Assembly (NCBI GenBank): GCA_002171475.2
Contig: NHEX02000005.1
Span: 1-42,463 of the forward strand
DNA: 42,463 nucleotides
Source of the DNA: Flavobacteriales bacterium TMED96
Lineage (GTDB): Bacteria > Bacteroidota > Bacteroidia > Flavobacteriales > Flavobacteriaceae
Direction: 5' to 3'
Under the pieces are notes generated by a model. It did not search any database, was not told the origin of the DNA, and worked only from the letters and a program-made list of their open reading frames with translations. Each line of letters begins with the position of its first letter. Within the stretch, counting starts at the first letter, position 1. Made by a program: the position numbers and the translations under genes. Below, piece after piece: positions 16,388-25,418 of this stretch.

Positions 16388-17287
16388 ATGAAGGAAGAAT
16401 TTTACAAATACATACAAAATCTTCAGCTGTCAATAACAAAACAACTTGAAAAGATTGACGGTAAATCAAAGTTCAGCAATATAAAGTGGGAAAGAGTAGG
16501 TGGTGGCGGTGGTCTTACTAAAATTATTGAAAATGGTGATGTTTTTGAAAAAGGAGGAGTAAACATATCTAATGTGTTTGGAGAATTACCAAAAACAATG
16601 AAAAATTACTTGAAAACTAAATATTCTCTTTTTAGCGCGTGTGGACTTAGCTTAGTGATTCATCCTAAAAGCCCACTAATTCCTACTGTTCACAGCAATC
16701 TAAGATATTTTGAACTTTACAACAAATCTAAAATGATTGTAGACCAATGGTTCGGAGGTGGAATTGACCTAACACCATATTATATTGACAATTTTGATAT
16801 TAATCATTTTCATAAGGTCTGTAAAATTTCATGTGATAAACATGATAAAAATTATTATGATGTTTTTAAGAAAAATTGTGATAAGTATTTTTGGAATAAG
16901 CACAGAGAAGAAGCAAGAGGGGTCGGTGGAATCTTTTTTGATTATTTAAAACCAAATGGTAAATCAGTAGATGAACTATATAATTTTGTTACTACAGTTG
17001 GTAATAATTTTTTGAATTCTTATTTACCAATTGTAAATAAAAACAAAAAACTCAACTACTCGGATAAACAAAAAAAATGGCAAGAAGTTAGAAGAGGAAG
17101 ATATGTTGAATTTAATCTTCTTCATGATAAAGGAACCCAATTTGGAATCAAAACCAATGGAAGGATTGAAAGTATTTTTATGAGTTTACCTCCAACTGTT
17201 AGGTGGGAATATAATTTTAAACCTAAAGAAAACAGTTCAGAAAGTGAGCTTGTTGGTATTTTAAAAGAACCTAAAGAATGGATTTAA
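16388..17287 (+). CDS. hemF: Oxygen-dependent coproporphyrinogen III oxidase
   Basis: This 299-residue enzyme oxidatively decarboxylates coproporphyrinogen III to protoporphyrinogen IX with O2. Signatures are WERVGGGGGLTKII, HSNLRYFELYN, WFGGGIDLTPYY with the substrate-binding region, and VRRGRYVEFNLLHDKGTQFG in the C-terminal half. The start is the ATG at 16388, four bases after the hemE stop; the open frame extends upstream inside hemE but without HemF-like sequence. Use of HemF rather than HemN, with HemJ nearby, indicates aerobic heme synthesis. Confidence 0.95.
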   Translation: MKEEFYKYIQNLQLSITKQLEKIDGKSKFSNIKWERVGGGGGLTKIIENGDVFEKGGVNISNVFGELPKTMKNYLKTKYSLFSACGLSLVIHPKSPLIPTVHSNLRYFELYNKSKMIVDQWFGGGIDLTPYYIDNFDINHFHKVCKISCDKHDKNYYDVFKKNCDKYFWNKHREEARGVGGIFFDYLKPNGKSVDELYNFVTTVGNNFLNSYLPIVNKNKKLNYSDKQKKWQEVRRGRYVEFNLLHDKGTQFGIKTNGRIESIFMSLPPTVRWEYNFKPKENSSESELVGILKEPKEWI

Positions 17288-17297
17288 ATTAAAATAA

Positions 17298-18284
17298 ATG
17301 TTCCCTAAACAAAGAAAAAGAAGACTCAGAAATTCTGATTCGATTAGAAAAATTGTAAGTGAAATTAATTTGACTGTTAATGATTTAATAACTCCTATTT
17401 TTTTGGCAGAAGGCGAAAAAATAAAGGAGGAAATAGAATCTATGCCGGGTTACTTTCGGTTATCACTTGATCTTTTAGAAGAAGAAATAGATTCGTTATG
17501 GGGATTGGGCTTAAAAGCTGTTTTACTTTTTGCAAAAATCCCAAATAAACTTAAAGATAATAAAGGAACTGAGGCTTTAAATGAAAACGGATTAATGCAA
17601 AAGGGAATTAAATTAATTAAGTCCATTAACACTCAAATTTTGGTGATTTCTGATGTTGCACTTGATCCATACTCGTCATATGGGCACGATGGTATTGTTT
17701 TGGATAATGAAATTCTCAATGACGAGACCAATAAAGTTTTATCAAAAATGGCTCTTTCCCACGCCAAAGCTGGAGTTGATTTTGTCTCTCCAAGTGATAT
17801 GATGGATGGGAGAATCGGTGAAATTAGAAGTGCTCTTGAAAATAATGGATTTAAGAATACTGGTATTATGAGTTACAGTGTAAAGTATGCTTCAAATCTT
17901 TATTCTCCTTTCCGGGATGCATTATCATCCAATCCAGGATTTGGTGATAAAAAAACATACCAAATGGATTTTCACAATAGAAAAGAAGCAATTAGTGAAA
18001 CTTTACTTGATATAGATGAGGGGGCTGATATTGTAATAGTTAAGCCTGGAACATTTTATCTAGACATAATTTCTGATTTGAACACGAAAATAAATCAACC
18101 AATAGCTGCTTACCAAGTCAGTGGTGAATACGCTATGTTAAAAGCTTCGCAATCAAAGGGTTGGATAGATTACGATTCTGTAGTTTATGAAAATATGGTA
18201 GCATTCAAAAGAGCTGGTTGTTCAATGATTATTACTTACTGCGCAAAAGACGTAGCAAGGATTCTCAATTCTAAGAAATATTAA
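17298..18284 (+). CDS. hemB: Delta-aminolevulinic acid dehydratase (porphobilinogen synthase)
   Basis: This 328-residue enzyme condenses two 5-aminolevulinates into porphobilinogen. The Schiff-base lysines are K196 (SYSVKYAS) and K249 (IVKPGTFYLDI). The metal region reads DVALDPYSSYGHDG, with Asp and Ala in place of the Cys triad, so this is a Mg-type rather than zinc-dependent enzyme. It is the last gene of the hem operon, 10 bp after hemF. Its stop codon shares TTAA at 18281-18284 with the stop of the convergent DUF885 gene. Confidence 0.95.
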   Translation: MFPKQRKRRLRNSDSIRKIVSEINLTVNDLITPIFLAEGEKIKEEIESMPGYFRLSLDLLEEEIDSLWGLGLKAVLLFAKIPNKLKDNKGTEALNENGLMQKGIKLIKSINTQILVISDVALDPYSSYGHDGIVLDNEILNDETNKVLSKMALSHAKAGVDFVSPSDMMDGRIGEIRSALENNGFKNTGIMSYSVKYASNLYSPFRDALSSNPGFGDKKTYQMDFHNRKEAISETLLDIDEGADIVIVKPGTFYLDIISDLNTKINQPIAAYQVSGEYAMLKASQSKGWIDYDSVVYENMVAFKRAGCSMIITYCAKDVARILNSKKY

Positions 18285-20005
18285 TTTTTTTCTAATAATC
18301 TCGAGGCTATATATTCTGAAATTTGATCTTCTAGTAAAGGAAGGGTAAGAGTTCCGTTTTTTAGTATCGATTCATGAAAATCTCTAATATTAAATTTCTC
18401 TTTTAATTTTTTTTCCGCCTCCTTTCTTAATTCAACAATTTTTAATTCTCCTATTTTATAAGACAAAGCCTGGCCTGGCCAGGATATATATCTGTCTACT
18501 TCAGTATTAATTTCGTGTTCAGACAAAGCAGTATTATTTAACATGTAGTCTATTGCTTGCTCTCTAGTCCAATTAAAAGCGTGTATGCCCGTGTCAACTA
18601 CCAACCGACATGCTCTCCACATTGAGTAAGATAATTGACCAAATTTTTCGTAAGGGTTAGTATAGATACCCATTTCCTCTGCTAAAAGTTCACTATATAA
18701 TCCCCAACCCTCACCAAATGCTGATAGATATAAATCTTTTCTAAATTTAGGAATTGACTCTGGAAGTTCCTTGTTTAGTGCACCTTGTAGATGATGCCCT
18801 GGCACAGCTTCATGTGCTGTTAAAGCTGGGATATTAAATAAGGGTCGACTAGGAAGATTGTAAGTGTTAACCCAGTAGAAACCTGGGGTAGTACCGTCTT
18901 TTGGAGCGGGGATATATCTGCCACCAGTATATTTTGGGGCTATTGACAATGGCACAGGCGCAACACCATAGGGTTGTCTTGGTAAATGTTTAAAAAATCT
19001 GGGCAGCTGTTCATCTAACCTTTTTGCTATGTCTCTCGCGTGAACTAATAATTCATTTGGAGAAGAAGCATAGAATTTTTCATTAGCTCTAAGAAAATTT
19101 AGAAATTCTTTGAAATCACCTTGAAATTTCACTTCATTAATAACCTTAAACATTTGCTTTTTTATTTTTTCAACTTCTACAATACCTAAATTGTGAATTT
19201 CTTGTGGTTTAATTTCAAGAGTAGTATAATATTTAATTCTACTTTCATAGTACTTATCTCCATTTGGGATTTGATAAATTCCAATTTTACTCCTCGTCCT
19301 AGGTAGATACTCTTTCTCAAAAAAATGTTTGATTTCTTTGAAAGAGGGAATAACAGAGTCCATTATAATATTAGCTGCTAGGACTTTTAGACTGTCTTTT
19401 ATATAATTTGGAATTGAGTTGGGTAGTTTTAAAAAGGGAGAGTAATAAAAGTTGTTTTTGTAAGAAGGTGTAATGTGTTTGTCATAAGTCGTGTTATAAC
19501 CTTCAAAAATTATTTTAGGTTGGGATATACCCATATCAAGACCCCTAGAAATCAATTCAATATTTTGTTTAACGAAATTTGGAATCTCTCCCAAAGTTTT
19601 GATGTAATCGTAGGCCTCGTCAACACTTGAAATTTTTTTAACTTTGTAAACTAAATTGTTATGAAAACCTGCGTCTGATAAAATGGGATTATACTGGGTT
19701 TTATAATTAAAATCAACTATTTTTTTATTTATAATAAAGGTTAATAGTTCATGAGAAATTTTATCTTGTTTTGAAAGGCGATCTTTATTTACTTTAAATA
19801 ACCTTTCATATGTTTTTTTGTAAAATAGATTCTCTCTTTCATACCTTTCTTCACTATAATCACCTAACAAATATTTAGAATCGTCAAACGGTTTGAAATT
19901 TTCAAAATCTTGAATAATTTTCTTGAAGATCTTAGAGTCATCCAGCTTAAAGCAGGATGAAAAAATCAAAATAAATAATAGTAATGATTTTATATTTAAA
20001 TTCAT
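18281..20005 (-). CDS. DUF885 family lipoprotein, putative metallopeptidase
   Basis: This 574-residue protein begins with a lipoprotein signal (IKSLLLFILIFSSC, Cys at residue 18), so it is probably anchored on the envelope. The DUF885 family is thought to be gluzincin-like: the motif LTAHEAVPGHHLQGAL holds an HExxxGHH-type metal site, and a downstream glutamate lies in AFGEGWGLYSELLAEE. The family is widespread in Bacteroidetes; the natural substrates are not defined, though peptides are expected. The C-terminal region with ISWPGQALSYKIGELKI is typical. It diverges from the serine hydrolase at 20059 with only 53 bp between starts. Confidence 0.88.
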   Translation of the reverse strand: MNLNIKSLLLFILIFSSCFKLDDSKIFKKIIQDFENFKPFDDSKYLLGDYSEERYERENLFYKKTYERLFKVNKDRLSKQDKISHELLTFIINKKIVDFNYKTQYNPILSDAGFHNNLVYKVKKISSVDEAYDYIKTLGEIPNFVKQNIELISRGLDMGISQPKIIFEGYNTTYDKHITPSYKNNFYYSPFLKLPNSIPNYIKDSLKVLAANIIMDSVIPSFKEIKHFFEKEYLPRTRSKIGIYQIPNGDKYYESRIKYYTTLEIKPQEIHNLGIVEVEKIKKQMFKVINEVKFQGDFKEFLNFLRANEKFYASSPNELLVHARDIAKRLDEQLPRFFKHLPRQPYGVAPVPLSIAPKYTGGRYIPAPKDGTTPGFYWVNTYNLPSRPLFNIPALTAHEAVPGHHLQGALNKELPESIPKFRKDLYLSAFGEGWGLYSELLAEEMGIYTNPYEKFGQLSYSMWRACRLVVDTGIHAFNWTREQAIDYMLNNTALSEHEINTEVDRYISWPGQALSYKIGELKIVELRKEAEKKLKEKFNIRDFHESILKNGTLTLPLLEDQISEYIASRLLEKN

Positions 20006-20058
20006 GAAAGAAATTGTCTTATTGAAAATATTAAATTACCTTATTTAAATACAAAATT

Positions 20059-21189
20059 ATGAAATCAACATTAATTTCATTTACAGTTATAGTAACTATA
20101 ATAATTTTATTGTATTTAAGTCCTATAGGATACATAATACCAGGGGTTTTTAAAATTTATGGGACTGGGCACACTACAGCTTTCCTAGATGATTATAAAA
20201 TATTCGATAATGTTGTAGTTAAAAATGGAACAATTAAAACTAAGTGGAGTCATCACAATCTATACAATCGAATCCCACTATCAAAAGAGTTTGATTCAAT
20301 TAACAAGAAATATAAAACAGTAGCTTACCTTATTTTTCATAAAGATAGTTTACTTCATGAATCTTATTATTTGGGTCATAATTCCAAGTCTAAAAGTAAT
20401 TCATTTTCAATGGCAAAAAGTATGGTCACAGCTATGCTTGGAAAGGCTATAGAGCAAGGTCATATATCCAGTCTTAATCAAAAAGTAAGCGATTTTTATG
20501 ATGAGTTTTCTCAAGGCCTTGCTTCAAAACTGACTGTTGGTGATTTAGCTTCAATGTCATCCGGTTTGGATTGGACAGAAAAATATTACTCCCCTGTTAA
20601 TATAACTACTGAGTCTTATTTTACAAAGGATTTAAAAAAATTACTGTTATCAAGAAAAATCATAGGACAACCGGGTAAATTCTTTAAATATCTAAGTGGT
20701 AATACTCAGCTCTTAGGAATGATTATTAGGGATGCAACGGGTAAAACTTTATCAGATTATTTTTCCAAATACTTTTGGATCCCAATTGAAGCTGAAGAAG
20801 AAGCACTTTGGCAAATTGATGGTATAGAAAACAAGATGGAAAAAGCATTTTGCTGTTTTGCTTCAACTGCAAAAGATTTCGCCAGATTGGCTAAGCTTTT
20901 TAAAAGTAAAGGGAAATGGAATGGGAAACAAATTATAGATTCAAGTTTCGTAAATCTAAGTTTAAATCCGAGATTTGAAAATAGCCCTAATTACGGTTAT
21001 GGTTGGTGGCTGATAAATAGAAATAATGAAAAAGGATTTTTAATGAGAGGTCATCTTGGTCAATATGTTATTGGATTTCCAAAATCAGATTTAATAATCG
21101 TGAGATTAGGCCATAAAAAAGGTCCAAAAAATGAGAATTATTATATTGATGAGGCATTCAAAATGATAAGTGATGTTAAACAACATTAA
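20059..21189 (+). CDS. Beta-lactamase-fold serine hydrolase (class C / esterase-like)
   Basis: This 376-residue protein has an N-terminal membrane anchor or signal (residues 5-24) and a class C beta-lactamase-type domain. The nucleophile motif SxxK is S117-M-A-K120, the second motif is YLSGN (Y-x-x-N-like) near residue 214, and the third is RGHLGQY, an HxG in place of KTG. Such proteins are usually periplasmic esterases or D-aminopeptidases rather than antibiotic-degrading enzymes. Similar proteins in the 6-aminohexanoate-dimer hydrolase group show the same layout. The last codons overlap the exonuclease gene by 17 bp. Confidence 0.85.
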   Translation: MKSTLISFTVIVTIIILLYLSPIGYIIPGVFKIYGTGHTTAFLDDYKIFDNVVVKNGTIKTKWSHHNLYNRIPLSKEFDSINKKYKTVAYLIFHKDSLLHESYYLGHNSKSKSNSFSMAKSMVTAMLGKAIEQGHISSLNQKVSDFYDEFSQGLASKLTVGDLASMSSGLDWTEKYYSPVNITTESYFTKDLKKLLLSRKIIGQPGKFFKYLSGNTQLLGMIIRDATGKTLSDYFSKYFWIPIEAEEEALWQIDGIENKMEKAFCCFASTAKDFARLAKLFKSKGKWNGKQIIDSSFVNLSLNPRFENSPNYGYGWWLINRNNEKGFLMRGHLGQYVIGFPKSDLIIVRLGHKKGPKNENYYIDEAFKMISDVKQH

Positions 21190-21871
21190 TTTATCTAGAG
21201 TTCTTTTTTTGGACATAGAGACAGTTCCTGAAACATACAATTATAAGGATCTTAATAGTAACAAGAAGAAAATATGGGAGGAAAAATATGGAGGAGAGAA
21301 GGAATATACAAAATCCAGTATGCTAGCAGAATTTGGAAAAATTATTTGTATATCTGTTGGCTTTTTTGATTTAAAAACTCCCAAAAAAAGGTCATTCAGA
21401 GTTAAAAGTTTTATAGGTGAAGAAATAGAAATACTTGAAAATTTTAAAATCCTCTGTAACTCACATTTTCATTTGAAAAATAGTCTTTTATGCGCACATA
21501 ATGGAAGAGAATTTGATTTCCCCTTTATAGCAAGAAGAATGATAATCAACAAAGTTAAGTTACCCAAAATACTTGACATGCATGAAAAAAAACCTTGGGA
21601 AATCCCTCATTTGGACACTCTTTATCTATGGAAATTTGGAGACTACAAAAGTTCAATATCACTCAGACTTCTTTCGGAGGTTTTAGGTTTGAGTTCAAAA
21701 AAAATTAAATTACAAGGGAAGGAAATAGCTAATAAGTTTTACTTAGAAAAACAAATAGATAAAATTGTTGAATACTGTGAAAACGACGTTTTGATTTTGT
21801 CTCAAGTAATATTAAGATTTAGGAACGATCCCTTACTGCAAGATGAGGAAGTTGTTTTCTTAAAAAATTAG
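21173..21871 (+). CDS. Predicted 3'-5' exonuclease, PolB-like (DnaQ fold)
   Basis: This 232-residue protein is of the family of stand-alone exonucleases related to the proofreading domain of B-family polymerases. Exo I motif is VLFLDIETVPE with the catalytic Asp and Glu near residue 14; Exo II lies in LCAHNGREFDFPFIARR; Exo III in IVEYCENDVLIL near the end. Role is probably DNA or RNA end processing; the substrate is unknown. The ATG at 21173 is inside the end of the serine hydrolase gene. It ends with TAG, showing that TAG is read as stop in this genome. Confidence 0.85.
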   Translation: MLNNINLSRVLFLDIETVPETYNYKDLNSNKKKIWEEKYGGEKEYTKSSMLAEFGKIICISVGFFDLKTPKKRSFRVKSFIGEEIEILENFKILCNSHFHLKNSLLCAHNGREFDFPFIARRMIINKVKLPKILDMHEKKPWEIPHLDTLYLWKFGDYKSSISLRLLSEVLGLSSKKIKLQGKEIANKFYLEKQIDKIVEYCENDVLILSQVILRFRNDPLLQDEEVVFLKN

Positions 21872-21879
21872 AATTAAGT

Positions 21880-22921
21880 CTATGGTGCTGGATCTGGATA
21901 TTTGGAGTGTACTTTCTCTATTGAACTTAAAATTTCAGTTGACAGTGATTTGTTAATTGAATTAATGTTTTCACCTAGCTGATTTAAGTTTGTTGCTCCA
22001 ATTATATTGCTTGTAACAAATTCTTTAGAATTAACAAAGCTAATAGCCATTTCAGTAAGGGTAAGACCAAAATTATTTGCTATTTCGTAATAATCATCTG
22101 TAGCGTTTATGGAATTTTCACCACTAAATCTGGCTAAATTAGGAAAGAGTTTGAATCTTGACTTTTCAGGCATTTGTCCTTTTCTATATTTGCCAGTTAA
22201 ACGACCAAATGCTAGCGGGGAGTAAGCTAATAAGCCAATCCCTTCTCTCATGCAAAGTTCTGCAGTTCCAATCTCGAAAAGGCGATTTAGTAAATTATAT
22301 GGATTTTGAACAGTGGTGATTTTTGGTAAACCCGTTTTTGCTAAATTTAAAAATCTCATTATGCCCCAAGGGTTTTCATTAGATAGACCGATTGACCTTA
22401 TTTTACCTTCTTTAATTAAATCATCGAGAGTCATTAAAATTTCTTCAAAATTATCAGTCCAAGGGTCTTCACTAGGTGAAAACTTATACCCCCTAATGCC
22501 AAAATTGTTGGTCTGTCTTTCAGGCCAATGCAATTGATAAAGATCAAGATAGTCTGTGTTGAGTCTATCGAGACTTTTTTCTAAAGCTCGTCGCAAATTG
22601 TTTGGACTGAAATGATTTTTTTTTTCTAATATGTGCCGTATATGAACCAGGGCCAACAATTTTAGATGCTAGAACAATTCTTTCTCTTTTACCATTTTTT
22701 TTAATCCAGGAACCTATAATTCTTTCTGTATCAGCGTAAGTGGAATGGTCAGCTGGAACAGGATATAATTCTGCTGTGTCCAAAAAATTTATACCTCTAT
22801 CCAATGAAAAGTCAATCTGAGAATGTGACTCAATCTCTGAATTCTGCTTACCAAATGTCATCGTTCCTAAACATATCTTACTTACGCTTATATCAGTATT
22901 TGGCAGATTGGTATATATCAT
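21880..22921 (-). pseudogene. Aldo/keto reductase (Tas-like), frameshifted at an A10 tract
   Basis: Two overlapping frames together make a full NADPH-dependent aldo/keto reductase of the Tas type. The first part (from ATG 22921) carries D48 and Y53 (FLDTAELYP) and K87 (LASKIVGPG); the second carries H131 (LYQLHWPER), completing the catalytic tetrad, and runs to a normal C-terminus. The switch lies at T10 on the plus strand (22616-22625). Removing one base gives a continuous 346-residue protein, the length of E. coli Tas. No other defect is seen, so a sequencing error, slippage during transcription or a very recent mutation are all possible. It lies 9 bp upstream of nothing else on its strand but follows exonuclease III closely, probably in one operon. 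Confidence 0.82.
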
Positions 22922-22930
22922 AAATTGATT

Positions 22931-23704
22931 TTAAACTAAATTAAAATTCAAATCAATACCTATTGGGCAATGATCAGATTGATAAGTATCCGCAAATATA
23001 TTTGCATTGACCAATTTCTCATCTAAACTATTTGAAACGAGTATATAGTCAATTCTCCATCCTTTATTATTTGCTCTTGAGTTGGCACGATAACTCCACC
23101 AAGTATATTTATCCTTTTCATTAGAAAACTTTCTAAATGAATCAATAAATCCGTTTTTCATAAAGTTATCTAACCATAGTCTTTCTTCTGGAAGGAATCC
23201 AGATACATTTTTATTTCTAATTGGATCGTGGATATCTATATGCTTATGACAAATATTATAATCTCCACAAATAATAATATTATTTAATTTTTTTTTTAAT
23301 TCAATTATATAGTTTTGGAAATCGTCCATGAATTTGAATTTATGACTCAGTCTTTGAATATTTGTGCCAGAAGGTAGATAAAGGCTCATTACAGAAAACT
23401 TATTGTAGTCAGTGCGAATTACCCTTCCTTCCTCATCGATATGATTTATTCCTGTACCATATGTTATGTTTTTTGGTTTCCTTTTTGTCAAAATTGCTAC
23501 TCCACTATATCCTTTTTTCGTTGCAGAATACCAGTAATGGTGGTAACCTAATTTTTCAAATACTTCGGTTGGTATTTGATCCTTCATAGCTTTAATTTCT
23601 TGAAAACATAAAATATCTGGATTTACGTCTTCAATCCAATTAATTAGATTTTTCTTTAAAGCGGCTCTAATACCATTTAAGTTGTAAGAAATTATTTTTA
23701 TCAT
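22931..23704 (-). CDS. xth: Exodeoxyribonuclease III (AP endonuclease)
   Basis: This 257-residue enzyme cuts DNA at abasic sites and removes 3' blocking groups in base excision repair. The EEP-fold motifs are all present: SYNLNGIRAAL at the start, the metal-binding Glu in CFQEIKA, CGDYNICHKHIDI in the middle and the catalytic SDHCPIGIDL near the end, with NKGWRIDYILVS before it. Length and start (ATG at 23704) are normal for XthA. It lies between glyS, 37 bp upstream, and the broken aldo/keto reductase. Confidence 0.95.
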   Translation of the reverse strand: MIKIISYNLNGIRAALKKNLINWIEDVNPDILCFQEIKAMKDQIPTEVFEKLGYHHYWYSATKKGYSGVAILTKRKPKNITYGTGINHIDEEGRVIRTDYNKFSVMSLYLPSGTNIQRLSHKFKFMDDFQNYIIELKKKLNNIIICGDYNICHKHIDIHDPIRNKNVSGFLPEERLWLDNFMKNGFIDSFRKFSNEKDKYTWWSYRANSRANNKGWRIDYILVSNSLDEKLVNANIFADTYQSDHCPIGIDLNFNLV

Positions 23705-23740
23705 TTTAAAGAAGATTTTATTCCAAAATTCGATTACAAA

Positions 23741-25267
23741 TTAATTAGCCCTTAGCCAATTTCTTACGTTAAGTTTTTCATTTAGAATATTCTCAAGAGA
23801 AGCCAAAGGAATCCTTTCTTGTTTCATATGATCTCTGTCTCTTAAAGTTACTGTGTCATCATCAAGGGTCGTATAATCAATTGTAACGCAAAATGGAGTT
23901 CCAATTGCGTCTTGTCTTCTATACCGCCTACCGATGGCATCCTTTTCATCGTATTGTGTGGAATAACTTAATTTCAAATCATCAAAAATCTTTTTTGCAT
24001 ATTGCGGCAAACCATCTTTTTTAACTAAAGGAAGTACAGCTAACTTTATTGGAGCTAAGAAAACTGGAAATTTTAATACTTTCCTTGTGGTACCGTCATT
24101 TAATTTATCTTCTCTTAAAGACCAAGATAAAACTGCTAAAAATATTCTATCAAGCCCGATGGATGTTTCAACAACATACGGGATATAATTTTTTTCTAGT
24201 TTTGGATCAAAGTATTTAAGATTCTTCCCAGAAAACCTTTCATGATTACTTAAATCAAAATCGGTTCTTGAATGAATTCCCTCAAGTTCTCTAAATCCAA
24301 AAGGAAATTTAAATTCAATGTCGCAAGCTGCATCAGCATAATGAGCAAGTTTTTCGTGGTTTTTGAACCTATAGTTTTCAGACCCCATGCCAATTGACTT
24401 GTGCCATTCCATTCTTTTATTCATCCACTTCTTGTACCATTCTTTTTGGGTTCCGGGTGGAACAAAAAATTGCATTTCCATTTGTTCAAATTCTTTCATC
24501 CTAAATATGAATTGTCTGGCAATTATTTCGTTTCTAAACGCCTTCCCCACTTGAGCAATTCCAAAAGGGACTCTTAATCTTGAAGTCTTTTGAACATTTA
24601 AAAAGTTTACAAATATCCCCTGCGCGGTCTCGGGTCTCAAGAAAATTTCAGTCATGGAACCAGATGTAGCTCCGAGTTTGGTTGAAAACATTAAATTGAA
24701 TTGTTTGACATCAGACCAATTTTTTGACCCTGATTTTTCACATGCTATTTCTAGTTCAATAATTAAATTTCTAACATCATTTAAATCAGAATTTTCTAAA
24801 GAGGTGTTGAGTCTATTTAAAATTTTTTCAACCTTTTTTTTAAGCTTACTAACTTTTGGATTTGTTTCAATGAATTTTTTTTGATCAAAATCTTTTCCAA
24901 ACCTTTTTTTGGCTTTTGAAATTTCCTTTAGGATTTTATTATCCAACTTTTCACAATATTCTTCAACTAAGGAGTCAGCGCGGTACCTTAGTTTTGAATC
25001 CTTGTTGTCGATTAATGGATCGTTAAATGCATCAACGTGGCCAGAAGCTTTCCAGGTGGTCGGATGCATAAAGATTGCCGAATCAATGCCCACAATATTT
25101 GAATGGAGATCAACCATAGCTTTCCACCAGTAATTTTTAATATTATTTTTAAGTTCTACTCCGTTGTGAGCATAATCATAAACTGCGCTCAACCCTTCGT
25201 AAATATCACTTGAAGGAAAAATAAAACCATACTCTTTGGCATGTGAAATTATTTTTTTTATTTCCAT
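23741..25267 (-). CDS. glyS: Glycyl-tRNA synthetase, dimeric class II
   Basis: This 508-residue homodimeric GlyRS attaches glycine to tRNA-Gly; it is the single-chain type, not the alpha2-beta2 GlyQ/GlyS form. Class II motif 2 appears in IGIAQVGKAFRNEI-like FGIAQVGKAFRNE, followed by RQFIFRMKEFEQMEMQFFV. Motif 3 is ETSIGLDRIFLAVL. The N-terminal GFIFPSSDIYEGLSAVYDYA and HPTTWKASGHVDAFNDP are typical of the family. The C-terminal anticodon-binding domain starts near residue 405 (LAPIKLAVLPLV). It is essential and well preserved. Confidence 0.96.
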   Translation of the reverse strand: MEIKKIISHAKEYGFIFPSSDIYEGLSAVYDYAHNGVELKNNIKNYWWKAMVDLHSNIVGIDSAIFMHPTTWKASGHVDAFNDPLIDNKDSKLRYRADSLVEEYCEKLDNKILKEISKAKKRFGKDFDQKKFIETNPKVSKLKKKVEKILNRLNTSLENSDLNDVRNLIIELEIACEKSGSKNWSDVKQFNLMFSTKLGATSGSMTEIFLRPETAQGIFVNFLNVQKTSRLRVPFGIAQVGKAFRNEIIARQFIFRMKEFEQMEMQFFVPPGTQKEWYKKWMNKRMEWHKSIGMGSENYRFKNHEKLAHYADAACDIEFKFPFGFRELEGIHSRTDFDLSNHERFSGKNLKYFDPKLEKNYIPYVVETSIGLDRIFLAVLSWSLREDKLNDGTTRKVLKFPVFLAPIKLAVLPLVKKDGLPQYAKKIFDDLKLSYSTQYDEKDAIGRRYRRQDAIGTPFCVTIDYTTLDDDTVTLRDRDHMKQERIPLASLENILNEKLNVRNWLRAN

Positions 25268-25344
25268 AATTCCCCAAAAATACTTCTTTTTATATAAACT
25301 TAGAATTAAGCAATATAAAAGAGAAGAGATTTTATACGCTATTA

Positions 25345-25376
25345 AATTGTAAATTAATTATGAAATGTTTACAATT
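25345..25376. repeat. 9-bp inverted repeat upstream of the Ig-like lipoprotein gene
   Basis: AATTGTAAA at 25345-25353 is exactly complementary to TTTACAATT at 25368-25376, with a 14-bp spacer. It lies between the divergent glyS and lipoprotein genes, about 42 bp before the latter. It has no T-tract, so an operator or leader hairpin is more likely than a terminator. Confidence 0.35.
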
Positions 25377-25418
25377 ATAATTTACTTTTATTTATAAATA
25401 ACCCTTCAATTTTTCTTT

